From the NCBI GenBank assembly GCA_022457065.1, contig JAJGBQ010000009.1, forward strand, positions 248,001 through 312,000: a DNA stretch of 64,000 nucleotides. The letters are read 5' to 3'. Below are positions 1-11,124 of this stretch, one piece after another; the first letter of the stretch is position 1, and each line of letters starts with the position of its first letter. A program made the position numbers and the translations under genes. The notes under the pieces are model-generated. The model did no database searches and had not been told where the DNA came from. It saw nothing but the letters and a program-made list of their open reading frames with translations. Source of the stretch: Curvularia sp. ZM96. Taxonomy: Eukaryota; Ascomycota; Dothideomycetes; Pleosporales; Pleosporaceae.

Positions 1-807
1 CAGAGGCAATTTTGCTGCCCTCTTTCCGATAGCTTTCCCCTTCACCCACACGTTCGAGGCTTCTACTAGAGTATATGGCTCCGCTGAATGTTACGATCGG
101 ACAAACCAACCAACCAACCTAATAGTCAAAACCAATAAGTTCGGTTAGTAAGCTGTAGCGAGTCATTGAACGTACCAAATTCCTCATGAAACAGCCTCCA
201 CTGGTTTAGGTCATTTGGGAAATTTCTCAGTTTCTCCAGTCTGGCCTTGCATTCTGGAGTCAAGTCAAGGGCAGCCGCACCAAGCTTAGCTATCATTTTA
301 GGACACTATGTTCCAATCAGAATAGGTCAATGCGATATCAGTTATATTACCTGATAAGTATAACTCCTACTCTGAGATAACTTCTTTCTCTGATGACGTG
401 CCTTCGACTGTGCATTTCGGACATAGTCAGACGTGATGCCTATTTTGGCCATCTTCCAAGCATCGTACTTCCTAGATCCAAATTATTAGCTTCGTGGTCA
501 AGAGAATACTTAGTAGGTACATTTACAGTGATCCGGCAGCATCAGCCGCATTGATGTGACTACTAGATCCAATGGCTTGGAGAAAGCTGCTCATGCCCTG
601 CACGTGCTGCTCATCTATTACTTCCGGAAGTTCGATGCATGGGTATTTTCCCTGCCGCAACTGAAATGCTGCTAAGGTTATTGTTGCAAGCTCAAGGAGT
701 GGAATCGTATTCCAGAACACGTACTTTGAGATCGAGCTCGTTCGACATCCCCATCTGAGTCGATCACCCAGGCGTTGAGAGCTCCGGCATCCTGGGAATG
801 CGGCCAA
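1..807 (-). CDS. MACPF-like protein, partial, at least four exons
   Basis: Probable multi-exon gene running off the left edge. On the minus strand, exons at 527..about 720 (upstream limit uncertain), 351..471, 176..305 and 1..118 are separated by GT-AG introns of 55, 45 and 57 nt. The last has GTACGT at its 5' end and an ideal TACTAAC branch site. The first three exons stay in one frame across both junctions. The third ends in a motif of the form FHEEFG, and nine residues downstream a serine-glycine followed by AIYSS can be read. This matches the spacing of the MACPF signature (aromatic-Gly, nine residues, small-Gly), which is my basis for the call. That last exon only comes into frame if the GGTT microsatellite at its 5' edge (102..118) is one unit shorter than here, so the gene may be frameshifted. 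MACPF proteins are pore-forming or membrane-acting. The family call is by eye and moderate; exon continuity is the firmer part. Confidence 0.45.
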
Positions 808-1151
808 TAATCTTTAGCCTCGAGCCGACAACCGCATGATGAAGACATTTTGGATACGGCACATCGAATTGATGATGGAATTTAGTGTGTGAAAGATGGA
901 AGCCTGGCGAGACGGCTCGAGCAGCTTACCCCGCTTATGGGGTTTGGCCAGTCAGAAAAATCTCTTGTATCTGACTGGATCGCCTAACTTCTGTACGACA
1001 GTGTAATGTAAGCATGCAAAATATCATCATGTTATTTGTGAGGCTAACTTGGGTCTCATAGTGCACGTCACCATGGCTGAAGGCATGCATCCGCTGAGAG
1101 GCTTAGCCCCCTCATCGCAAAACAAGAAAGCGGTCATCAAGATACTCAGTA

Positions 1152-1418
1152 CACTCCCATGCAGTTGCAGCTTCCGGTTTCTGTAAGCAGACGACCTTTA
1201 ATCCCACGCTAAGCCTCTATCGCTTAGTAGTAATCTTACCCAGATAGTACTAGTTTGCCATGGGTCGATCTGCTTTCAGACGCTCAGACCAATCAATGTG
1301 TCATATCTATAGAGCCTAAGACTTTTCCAGATAAGCGTATGCCAGGCGGATCCATGTCCCGCGTGGGATGACAAGTAAGCCGCGTGTGCAAAGCGGAAGC
1401 TGCAAATGCATGAGAGTG
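1152..1418 (-). mobile_element. TA-flanked TIR MITE, family B, copy 1
   Basis: A 267-bp element bounded by TA on both sides. Its terminal inverted repeats begin CACTCCCATGCAGTTGCAGC on the left and, in reverse complement, CACTCTCATGCATTTGCAGC on the right. It lies in reverse orientation to the copies at 43096..43363 and 47326..48327 and has the same unit length. No transposase is encoded. TA duplication plus TIRs point to a Tc1/mariner/pogo-type source, by inference. Confidence 0.8.
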
Positions 1419-1429
1419 TATATAGTGTA

Positions 1430-1680
1430 AGGGCATGATCTGAACATAATCAACTAAGACTACAAATCGAGATACCAAGTAAGCACCTAGTTAGCCACGG
1501 CCGATAACAGCAAAGTTCATCACTATTCTCTATAACCGTAAGCTAGTCAAACGAAACGTCTGACTGCTGTGTGATGACCCTGAAATGCTAGCACTCCTGA
1601 TTACGCTTACAGCCAGTAAGCAAGACGAAGGATGAGACTCGAAACGCTACTCCGCAATCCTTCCAACCATGCTATGTATA
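1430..1680. repeat. Dispersed repeat, inverted copy of 13790..14040
   Basis: About 250 bp that reappears in reverse complement at 13790..14040; for example the segment reading GGGCATGATCTGAACATAAT is found inverted there. Its outer part (GATTACGCTTACAGCCAGTAAGC) recurs near 58530. It is non-coding, with no terminal structure recognised. The rest of 808..2576 holds no gene I can support. Confidence 0.75.
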
Positions 1681-1726
1681 GTATGTAGCAAGGACAAAGA
1701 TAACGCTGTGTTTAAGATGACTGATT

Positions 1727-1743
1727 ACACACACACACACACA
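1727..1743. repeat. (AC)n microsatellite
   Basis: Seventeen bases of uninterrupted AC dinucleotide repeat in gene-free DNA. Confidence 0.95.
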
Positions 1744-2576
1744 ATTTATTTGCGCCCGGCGGCCGAGCCGAAAGGGCTACTAACGCTAGTCTACCTTTAC
1801 ACTTCCTATGCTACGTCTTGGTCTCCTTAGCCCATATGTCTTCCTTGGCCTACTTCTTTATATAGCTTATCATCTAAGTCAAAGCCCTTACTCGATACCT
1901 TGGCACGCTTCTTCTCTATCTACTATTATTCTTCATCAGGTGCTCGTGGTTTAGTATTGCTAGTGGCAGAGTGGCTTAAAGTTGGCTTCTCCAAGAGATT
2001 CTCTAAGTGTTCAACGTCCTATCTTCGGCGGCTGAAGCGCTGTCTACTGCTGGTTGCACGAGGCTGCTGATAGGTTCATGTTAGTATCTGTAGTTTACCT
2101 AGTAGTTAGCTATTAGTTTGCATCAAGTCTTCGTGTTGCTATTGCGAATCGTATCGTCGCTCGTACTGCGAAATCAGCTTCCGCCCAGACACAGCTGGTG
2201 ATTTCCTGACACCCTTGTCGCAAAGACATTTATCACAGCCGCTACTACATGCTGGGTTAGGCTATCTGAATCTGACTAGGATATCACGAATGTCGCCTAA
2301 ACCTGCTTGTCGCAGGCTGCCCGCTATGATATACCTCGTGGTCAGCATCATTTCTAACTACCTACATTAACTCACAGCACTATTATATAGCCACGGGAGG
2401 CAGCTTAATTGGACACAGTATATATGTACACGTATATAGACACGCAACTGCGGACCACTTCCGATAAAACAGCTTGCTTTAGAGTGTATATAGGCGTGAT
2501 TAGTTAGCCATGCAAGACCGTTATAATCCTTAAGAAATCCACCTATAGTCGAGACCTCAGCAATAACATTCCTCCA

Positions 2577-2870
2577 GCTATGTACCCAAATGTAAGAGTG
2601 TTGTCTTGGATATCCATAACGCTAGAGCGATACTCAGAAGGGAGCTAGAGGACTCTCCTCCCATCCCGGCAAACCCATTCTTCCCCGCTCAGCGACAATG
2701 ACAGAGATGCTGTAAGAGGGAAGCCGTTGCTAGGACGTCCTATGGTGAGTAGCACTGCTTTATCACTCCAGAGGCAATCTCCAGTGTTGTTGAACCAAAG
2801 CTTTTCTACAGCGAAGTCAGTCTTAAGCGCCTGCAGCGCCTTGCCTGACCTCGCGTCCCATATCTTGACT
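2577..2870 (-). pseudogene. WD40-repeat relic (NLR/NWD-type C-terminus)
   Basis: Translating the minus strand gives a WD40 blade hallmark (VKIWDARSGK), then LWFNNTGDCLWS, and further on a block resembling the terminal segment of fungal NACHT-WD40 proteins (LPSEYRSS...MDIQDNTLTFG). An in-frame TAG sits where that family has Trp (VL-stop-LPSEYRSS), and no longer reading frame surrounds the piece. I read it as a decayed C-terminal fragment of a fungal STAND/NLR gene. It lies beside a DUF7587-like gene, but no functional link can be claimed. Confidence 0.55.
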
Positions 2871-2989
2871 AATTATCCAACGCAACTCAACCACTATTAT
2901 TGGCAACCATCTATATTGTGGAGCTTCCACAAGCCATTTACGAAGAAGCAGTATCAATGAAGCTGGCCGCTTCACAGAATCAGATGATA

Positions 2990-4300
2990 CCCCCCCCTCC
3001 TTTACCAGAGATCCTCGATTGCCTTGATCATATCGTCGTTCTGGTTCGTCTCCTCTGCATCGTCATCGGAGTCGGTGCCGTTGTCATTTAGATAGTGATG
3101 CTCGGAAGAGTTGTCTGAATCTTCAAGATACTCGATGCATGTGTCAATGGATGGGCGCGTGACTTTGATGATTAGCTGCGTGCATACCTCTATAGGTGAA
3201 AACTGACCAGAAAGACTTTCCACAATCGTAGATTTTCTTTTCCCTACTAAACTCACGGAATGCTGGTGCAATGATATCATCGAACCAGCCCTTAGTTTTC
3301 GCGAGCATTTCCCACTTGTAGTGACCAACAATTTCTTCCGCGGTAACTTCCCATAGACAAACGTAGTGGTCGATGTAGTATTCCATTCCCTTGTTGTAAG
3401 GATCTGGAATGCAATAATATTCCATCTCGGCAGCAACATCGAGAATAGGTAAACCATTTCCAAGTCGGACAGCGGGGTCAATGACCGTGAGCATATGATC
3501 TCCTTGTCTCATGCTTCTCCGTTTTGCGAGATCATCGATTGCGCTGGCTGATTTGGTAAAAGAGATGTATGGTGTTTCTTCCCATATACTGTGGTTGAGA
3601 TGAATAGCGAGGGATGTTTTACGAGCTTGCTCCGTGGTAAGAGGCTGGTTAGATGATCTCGATAGCATATGGTTATTCTTATCAGGATTGCTCCCTGATT
3701 TGACATCCCAAATTCGAAGAAGCGGAAAGTCAAGCTTTTGGGTTTCACTGATTTGCCATGGGTGGCGTTCCTCCTCGGATCGCACGAAAGGGTTAACGAT
3801 ATTGGCTCCTAAAAGCCTCAAGACTTTTTGGCGCGTGAGGGTTGCCAAATTATCATCATAAGCTCGCGAATGGGAAATCATAGTGATGGACCCGTATTAG
3901 GTTACAGCATATTCTTTTAGTAAAGATGTTAGCGTGCATTTGTTGAAATGCGAGCACAAGATGGCGATCAGACTGCGCGCCCCGCACCGCCCTGCTTCCA
4001 AGGAGAGTCTTATCAATATGGGGCTCTAATGATGATCACATGCTGCGAGCGTTGGAATTAAAAACACGCCACTTATTTGACCGCCACTCCTTCCGGATAA
4101 TCTACTGATGTTTTAAAGGAATATTTGGGAGGGACATCAGCGCTCCGATTGGAAACGTGTAGTGATGTGACTGGAGGGCTGGCGAGTCATAGTTACACGA
4201 CAGAATCTCACATGCATATGTTGATGCATAACTTGATCATAGCCGATAGTTAACACATTACGCGTGCTGTTTAGGTAATATAGAAACTCGCATAGCATTA
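2990..4300. repeat. Segmental duplication, unit 1 (partner 53325..54860)
   Basis: The DUF7587-like gene and about 400 bp upstream of it are shared with 53325..54860, for example the stretch around GGAAACGTGTAGTGATGTGACTGG at 4148 and 54712. Unit 1 lacks the 193-bp MITE present in unit 2. Its empty site is the TA at 4059..4060. The rest of 3882..4510 contains no further gene. Confidence 0.85.
3002..3881 (-). pseudogene. DUF7587-like protein, frame-disrupted, copy 1
   Basis: An ATG at 3881 opens 245 residues. Landmarks resemble the fungal DUF7587 family: LLRIWD (Arg56, Trp58), SFTKSAS (from Ser107), TVIDP (about 133-136), and a later Tyr-rich stretch with EEIVGHYKW. The Arg / Ser-x-Thr / late Glu order recalls an ADP-ribosyltransferase fold, but that is inference. 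After residue about 216 the main frame ends without homology. A different frame continues from ESLSGQ to an acidic tail (SDDDAEE, ending about 3002), and the same tail is conserved in the copy at 53334..54247. The two copies break frame at different points, so this one is either a pseudogene with a one-base indel or uses an intron I could not define. It lies in a segmental duplication. Confidence 0.6.
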
Positions 4301-4510
4301 TATACATAGTTACTAGGAATAAAAATCTAGTAAATATCAAGGCCTTAGTGTTAGTTAACTAATTACGTCGTACGATTTTTCATCACACGACAATGGTGGT
4401 CGTCATCTACATATGAAACTCAGACGCCACGCTATATTGAATAACTAGATACTGTAGTAGACTTAATACACCTAATACCATCTTGAGCTGCTCCAACAAT
4501 AGTAGGTCAG

Positions 4511-7386
4511 CTAATTGGCCTTGTGCATGTTGGCTGGATTGCCACAGGCGATGTAATCTGGTAGTATGTCATCAACGACGACAGACCCAGAACGGACAAT
4601 GGCACCGTCACCAACTCGCACCCCGGCTCCTACGACGCAGCAATCACCGACATAGACATTCTTGCCAATGTGGATATCTTTAGCGACTTCAAGACCGTAG
4701 CTCCTTTCCAATGCTTTCAAATCAGTTGGTGTTTTCAAAGTTGTGATAGTAACACATGCGCCAATCCTGGTGTTGCTTCCAATGGTAATCTTGGCTGAAT
4801 CAAGTAGTTTGGATTTAGATCCAATTACGACATTGTCGCCAACAGAGATGTTGTAGCCGTAGTCACAGTGAAACGGTGTAGCAACGTGTGTACTGCTACC
4901 AAGCCAACCACCGACCGGACAGTCTTCGTAACGAGACTGAGTCCACGCTGCTTCTATAACCGCTCTGAAATAGCGCTCGTGCATACGCTGCCCAGCCTCG
5001 GGTACCGCATCGACGGTGTGGTTGAGGCGGTGTAGTACAGCTGCGCATTGCCTTCGATCCTCAACTAACTGAGAGCTGTAGGGCATGAAAGGCTCTCCGT
5101 CTAACATCTTCTGCTTCTCAGTTTTCAGGGAACTTGTTGCTGATTTGTGCCAAGATAGCGATGATCTTAGCAACGCAGCAGTTGGGATAGCTAACAATGG
5201 AAACTGAGATGATTGTGCTCTTTGTTGGTGAGCCTTGGACGCTACTGCAGAAGGTTCAATAGTGACACAATCTATACTCTGCGCTATCTGGTTATATACG
5301 CGTAGGTGGTGATATGACAAAGGTAGGGTTTGAATGGGATGCGTTACTCGACGGTCTTGGTTAGATGCGTCTCTCTCGTGAACAGGTACAGGCGCAAGCG
5401 GAGATGGAGGACGATGAGCAAGCAGAGATGATTGCTCTCTTGGATACGATGCGTGGGATATATCATGGCTGCCCGTCTCCCCGCTCGATGCAGGCGATTG
5501 ATACCTGCGTTCTTCGCCAGTAACGGCACTGTCAATAGCGTCTGCACTTTGGATGAGATCATGGGGGTCTTGATGGATTCTCTGGCTGCTACCAAGGCTA
5601 GGCTCGCCGTTGAGTATGTATGCAAGGTCGTAGCCGCGTGGTCTGCTTTGGTGCTTCATTGGGCAAGCATCACGATGCTGCAATAACTGGATGTCACCCT
5701 GAGGTGGTTCGTGGGGCCGAGTAGTCCGTCGCTGGCTATACCTGCGATAATCTACCGGACAGTGCATGTGCTGCTGTGCAAGCTCCATGTTCTGCGACCT
5801 TTTCTGGTAGAGGGGTGAACTACCTCTGACGCTCCGGTTCAAAGCCGGCAGAGTCGGAAGACCACCAGTTTCAGTCTCTGAGGGGCTAGTTTGTTCCGAA
5901 GTATAGCGTGCACACTCTGCTGGAGCCGCTGCAGGCAAAGAGCATGTTTTAGCACTCCTGTCCCTGGCTGGGGTATTCACATCTTGCCTGGTAAATGTCT
6001 GCCCGGCCGTGATCTTAGTATCTAGCCTTGTGGGCCCATCGCTTACGTCGGGCTCAGCCGGTGCATGTCGTGTCACAGCCTTTCCATAAGTTCTGCGCTC
6101 TTGGGAAAGTCGTCCTAGCGATTGTTCTGAGCCCACTAGAGCCTTGCTTTGCTTCTCGACCGTTTCCTCTGGAAGCACAGATATAGCCTTTTTGAGAACA
6201 GGTCCTTTCCCCGTCTCTGTGTAAAGTACCGCTTCAGCCTCAGCTTCAGCTCGAAATTCTGGCTCTCTGTAAACAGACTCGTTGATAGGTGCGATGGACA
6301 CGGACGCTAGGATCTCCGGCTCACTGTGCATTTCTTGCGGTTCCTGTGCCTCTAAGAGCTTCTTGGTTGCCAACAGTGCAGACGGAGGTAAACCTTTCTC
6401 CTCAAGCGTACAAGCATAGGCTTTTTGTGGCTCCTGCCTAGCCAGCTCCGATAGCTCCAGCCCATCCTGGCTTGGGTTCTCCGGAATCTGACTTTCCTTG
6501 CATCCTGCGTCTTGGAGCTTTCCTACAAGACCAGAGTGCGACGACGGTTGCATAAAGCCAACACTGTCGACCTTCTCGATGCAAGCAGGAGATTGGGCAT
6601 GCAGACTGTGTCGTAAACCCAGCGCGGCCAGATCTTCAGTGCTCAAATTCTGTAAATACATAGTCAGTAAGCCGTGCTAGCATTCTTGAGGAAAGATCAA
6701 ATCACTTCATCCGTATCGCCAGCACCGTTTACGGTTGCTGGATTCCGCTGGTTGGAGCCTGATGTTTCTTTCAGTGTAGTTGTAGTATCGATTGTCAAAC
6801 TGACCTTGTTCTGCCTAGCAAGTACAATACCGCAGGTATATGGGTTTCTATCCTCTATCGCACACGCGCTTTGCTGTGACTCTAGGAAGAGCGAATCGGA
6901 ATTGCGCCGTGACTGATGCGTTTGCTGCGGAGAAGCTGTCGAGGCGCTTTGGCATTGAGGTAACCTCTTCGTTGGAGGTTGCTTAGCCGTCACCAGTCCC
7001 GGCGACCCGCCCAAGGACTGTATTCGACTATCGGCTTCTCCAAACGATTGAGCTTGACTGTGGGTATGTCCGATAACGGTGCTTCGAGCGGCAATGGTCT
7101 TCTTCCATTCTGCTTCTAGGGCTGGAGTGACGAAGTCGTGCGGTTCCCATGTCGGCTTGTACGAACGTCCCGTCGCTGGGTCGATACCCTCCCATTCGAC
7201 CAAATAACGGGACCCATTGTCCTCCAGGATCCTTCTCGCCGCCCAGAACTTCTCGCTAGCAAGCCCATTTTCTTGATAGGGTTCAGATGCGTTGGTGTGG
7301 GCGAGCCGTGTTGTTCGACGGCGCTTGTTTCGAGCGAGAGTATTCGAGGTCCGTTTTCGCTTGTTCGTTGTTTGCTTCGAAACCAT
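4511..7386 (-). CDS. Chromodomain / left-handed beta-helix acetyltransferase fusion
   Basis: Two exons, 6706..7386 and 4511..6649, join across a 56-nt phase-0 intron (GTGATT...TTTACAG) to give 939 residues. The first methionine is the ATG at 7384..7386. Residues 1-35 are very basic (KRTSNTLARNKRRRTT). A chromodomain lies at about 45-98 (FWAARRILEDNGSRYLVEWEG, then PTWEP). A long low-complexity, probably disordered region of about 600 residues follows. The last 200 residues are a Mac-domain-like helix (MLDGEPFMPYSS) plus hexapeptide repeats of the maltose/galactoside O-acetyltransferase (LacA/NodL) type (HCDYGYNISVGDNVVIGS, HIGKNVYVGD, ACGNPAN). The domain order suggests a chromatin-associated protein. 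The catalytic His of the family (in its HP motif) is Thr here (LKTPTD), so transferase activity is doubtful. The start, splice and fusion are well supported; the role is inferred. Confidence 0.85.
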
Positions 7387-8046
7387 TTCGCAATACGACA
7401 CTAGGTAATCGTGTAAGTTGGACAGACTTCTTGAAACCGACCCTACTGCTTGACGGCTTGCTTCACATGTTTCCCAATACCATTTCTACTTTCAGTGTGT
7501 ACGTTCTTTGCATCTGGGTGGGATTCAAATGCGTGACGGGGTAGGGCGCAAGTACGAAGGGCTTCCTAACGGTTGGGGTCAAGGAAGGATCTGCAAAACT
7601 GGAGAACGGCGTGAAGTAATGATATCGCACAAAGAAGACCTGCAGCGAACATATGGAAACACGTCGCGTGATATTGTGAAGTCGAGGAACCGTCATTGTC
7701 GTGTTGGGCAGCTGGTTGTTTGGACTCCGCAGCGGCACGGTTGCCAAGACTGCCATCGTGTGACGGCGGAAGCGGCCACCCTGAGCACCAAAACAGTGCT
7801 ATAGCTTGAGGCTATAGAGCCTCACGCAATAGCTATTACCGTGACTTTACTGATGGAGTGATACACCATGCCTATATAATATTGCCTACTACAGATGTCG
7901 CTGTGGAGTATGTAGGTTGTGAGCCCCGTACTACTTCGTAACTAAGTACCGTGCCTATGCACGCAACGCCTGGATTCGCGCAACGCACGTGGAACACCAG
8001 AACACGAAGCTCAGCCCTAACATCGACGCGTCGTAACTCTACCAAC
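7387..8046. other. Intergenic, no gene seen
   Basis: This is the upstream side of the chromodomain gene. Only short frames without recognisable protein signal occur; no repeat of the families listed elsewhere was recognised. Confidence 0.5.
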
Positions 8047-8390
8047 ATGGGAGTTATTGTTGATATGCTTATAGCAATTGAACAGCTGGAACTAGGAGAA
8101 TCTTTTACATATCAGGAAAGTGCTGTTCGCTAAGGTGTGCAGCGATCTTCGTCGTCTTGACGACACCGAGGTATTCATGTGTCAAGGGAGGCCCAGGCAA
8201 TCAACCAACAGAAAGCTCAGCCTAGAACAAGAGCTAAACCTTACACGGCGTATTAAAAGACTTAAAGAGCGACGCTTATCATCTACACGAGAGATGGTAC
8301 GGAATTTCACCTCGAGTGTAGCCCACAGACTTGCGAGCGGTAGCTGGGTTACTGGCTTGAGCAACCAACACAGCATCCATCTTATCTCAC
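8047..8390 (+). pseudogene. pogo/Fot1-type transposase N-terminus, relic
   Basis: An ATG at 8047 starts an HTH_psq-like segment (VDMLIAIEQLELGESFTYQ) that hits a stop. The next frame continues with the second DNA-binding part (LSLEQELNLTRRIKRL, then STREMVRNF). Both pieces align by eye with the 32724..33068 and 28748..28945 fragments. No DDE catalytic core follows. It is a frameshifted, truncated remnant of a Tc1/mariner-superfamily element. Confidence 0.7.
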
Positions 8391-9831
8391 ACTGGGTAAT
8401 TAGTATAATTATACGCGGCGCCAGGCTGATTCAGAGGCTAAATACAGCCTCTGTTTCGATCCCCTGCGTGATAAACTCAGTCAACATGTAAGCCCAGAAG
8501 TACCATGTATAGTCACGTGGTTGCCCACTGACTAGTAACGCTGTATTTAAACTTGCTCCCATGATGATACACAGGACAATACACAATAGTTCATATTTAC
8601 TCAACTGCTTACACAACACGATATTAAGCCACATTACACGTACAACATGGATGAGAAGGGCTTCTTGATTGGTATCACTAACTGATCGAAGCAAGTGTTC
8701 AGCCGACGAATGTGGGAGAAGAAGGAGGTTAGAGCATCTCTCCAAGATGGCTCACGTGAGTAGATTACCCTCCTGGCGTGCGTGTACGTCGATGGATCAG
8801 TGTTGCCACCAAGCCTTACCTACCGGGCAGCTGCTAGAGCGATTCAATTCAGCTGGATAGAGGATATTATGTAAGACTAGTAAGCACTCTGTACACATTA
8901 CTTTCTCACCCTTAGGCTGGACAAACAAAGATATAGGTCTTGCTTGCCCGAGCAGGTGTTTGATCGCTACACCAAGGCAAAGGCACGACAATAGTACAGG
9001 CTAGTTACTGATCCTTGATGGCCACGGCTCCCATATTAACTAACCAGAATGCGATGCACAGCACAACTGTGGAACGAATATCGCACAGATGCAGTGACGG
9101 AAACATTCTCGCACATTTGTTGAAGTGATTGCTTCTCTCTACTGACCTTGATGAACCCTGCTGAACATAAAACTGCAAAACAAACGACCACCTTCAAGCC
9201 TAATTTATTTCTAAAAAGCGCGGCTCCAACTTGCTTGTTATCTATAGCGTGGCTCCTGTGACGATTCATCGTCATCGTCTCCAGGTTCTATCAATGTCTT
9301 GGGTAGGCCTGAATCAATTTAAAGGAGACCGGTTCCATACGTATCTACATCAAGGATGTAAGACGTAATGCTGGGAAACTAAGATGGGTTTGAAAGTTGT
9401 TGCGCGGTATAACGATCGTGGTAGACCTTGCGGCACCGAGATTTTAAAGACTTACTGAATGCATACCGGCTTAGGGATTGTTGCATTTCTTAATACATTT
9501 CTCGACTGAACAACTAATAACCTTTTCCCCTTATGTATTCTCGTGCCTATGCTTCTTATATGCAGAGCTAGAACATTGGTATAATCATCCTCTATACGAT
9601 AAGCTAGTATGCCTAGAAATGTTGCATGACCGCCCTATCGACTTGGTTGTAGTATAGGTAAGATTATCCTCAGCCCCCGGTGTGTCATTCTCTAAGAATG
9701 GCTTAGCATCGCCATCCGAACACGGACGATTTTTCCGCAAGGAAATTTCCCATCACTCACAGAAATCCCTATTTTTTAGCATCCGTTATGAAGTCCTACA
9801 TCTAGACAACATTTCATAAACTTCACAGCTA
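8391..9831. other. Intergenic, no gene seen
   Basis: Short frames only, AT-rich toward 9500-9780. Some of 8391-8750 may be decayed transposon body, but nothing in it can be named. Confidence 0.5.
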
Positions 9832-11019
9832 CTACAATTCCGTTTGCAACCGATTCTCGTCACTTTCGATATCGTCCTCATCAATGAGTATAGTGCCTCC
9901 AGTATTTCTAGCATGCTCGTCACATGTGAATGTGCCGTTGATTTCTGCTGTCGCATTCGGGTGGTGGAGTCTGAATTCTGTGGTGATGGAATCAATCAGC
10001 CCTTGCCCTGCGGCCGAAGATATCTTGTTCTGCTGCTGCGCGATAGTTGTCTGCAGCATCAGCTCCAGCTGACGGACTCTACGTTCTGCTTCTTGCTTCA
10101 TCACTTCCATATCATGGTCCATATTCTTGACCCACGTATCCACCCTTAAATGTATGGTTTGCAATCTATCTTTGCACTCCTTGTCTTGCAAAACTTCGGC
10201 TAGTATATATGCGGAGTGAACTTGCTCTAGCAACTGGACGGAGGTAAGGTGCAGGCGATGAACTGCGGTGTGGCGTAATCGAATAATGCATGGCAAGGTT
10301 TCTTTGAAACACTTTTGTTGTTCGGTATTCATGCAACCGCTAGGCAGAATATCTAGATGCTTCTTGATGACACGTACCCAACTTGTGAGCTCGACCGCAG
10401 CTGCACAAGCCCAGCCACGCTTTTCAAGCAAGGAAGGAAGCCACCGCTTCATGAATTGAAAGCATGCTTCTTCAAGGATTTGCTGAGATAGTGACAGTAT
10501 ATAATGTTGTACGTTGTAAGGAAATGCAGATGGTCGCGGAGTTACATAAGACGGTCCGTTTCCTCGGCTGTTGATAACCGGAGTTCCTACATGCAAGCAT
10601 GTGAGATGTCACCTATCAGACAAGGGAATGGCTAAGTACATACTGGCTGTAGTCCCAGGACTCGATTTGTCGATAACCTCAGTTTTCATGACTCGTCCGA
10701 CATCGATCGTCCTTCCAGGCGACGCCTTACGTTTCTTTGAGATGTTTCCAGTTGGTCTTTCCGAGGTAGGTCCTGTGATGAGGTCTGGAAATTGCTTGCT
10801 TGCCATCTCCTCAGATTGGAACACGCCATCCTCAAGAAGAGACTTGAGAATAGAGACAATGTTGTTGATATGTGCGTCGCCAGCAGACACTTCTGGTTCA
10901 GGTAGATTTTTTAGGAGAATTTTGCGTATAGCCTTTCTCTTTCGCACATTCTTACCAGTAAAGAGCTCACGATACTTCAAGAATACCTGGCGACGAGCAG
11001 CAGGTGCTCGGGCATCCAT
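9832..11019 (-). CDS. Conserved-looking fungal protein of unknown function
   Basis: Two exons, 10644..11019 and 9832..10586, join across a 57-nt phase-1 intron with consensus ends (GTATGT...TGTAG), giving 376 residues from the ATG at 11017..11019. An open frame continues upstream of that ATG to about 11124, so a longer N-terminus or an extra exon is possible. The N-terminal half is basic (TGKNVRKRKAIRKILLK) and the middle carries a KKRKAS nuclear-localisation-like patch. Exon 2 has a helical core (KRGWACAAAVELTSWVRV), a likely coiled coil (KNMDHDMEVMKQEAERRVRQ), and an acidic C-terminus (LIDEDDIESDE). I do not recognise the family. Frame consistency over a canonical intron argues for a real gene. 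Confidence 0.65.
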
Positions 11020-11124
11020 CTGGCCCCGAAGTATGGTGAATGCCGTATGAGTTATAACCTTGGAAGAAAATTTTCTTCTTAGTCCTAGCTTGGCATGGCT
11101 TCCCGGTTGCGTGTTCGTGTTCAA

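Noticed and set aside
10571..11050. 159-residue plus-strand frame
   Set aside because: It lies antisense to the two-exon gene at 9832..11019, which has a canonical, phase-consistent intron.
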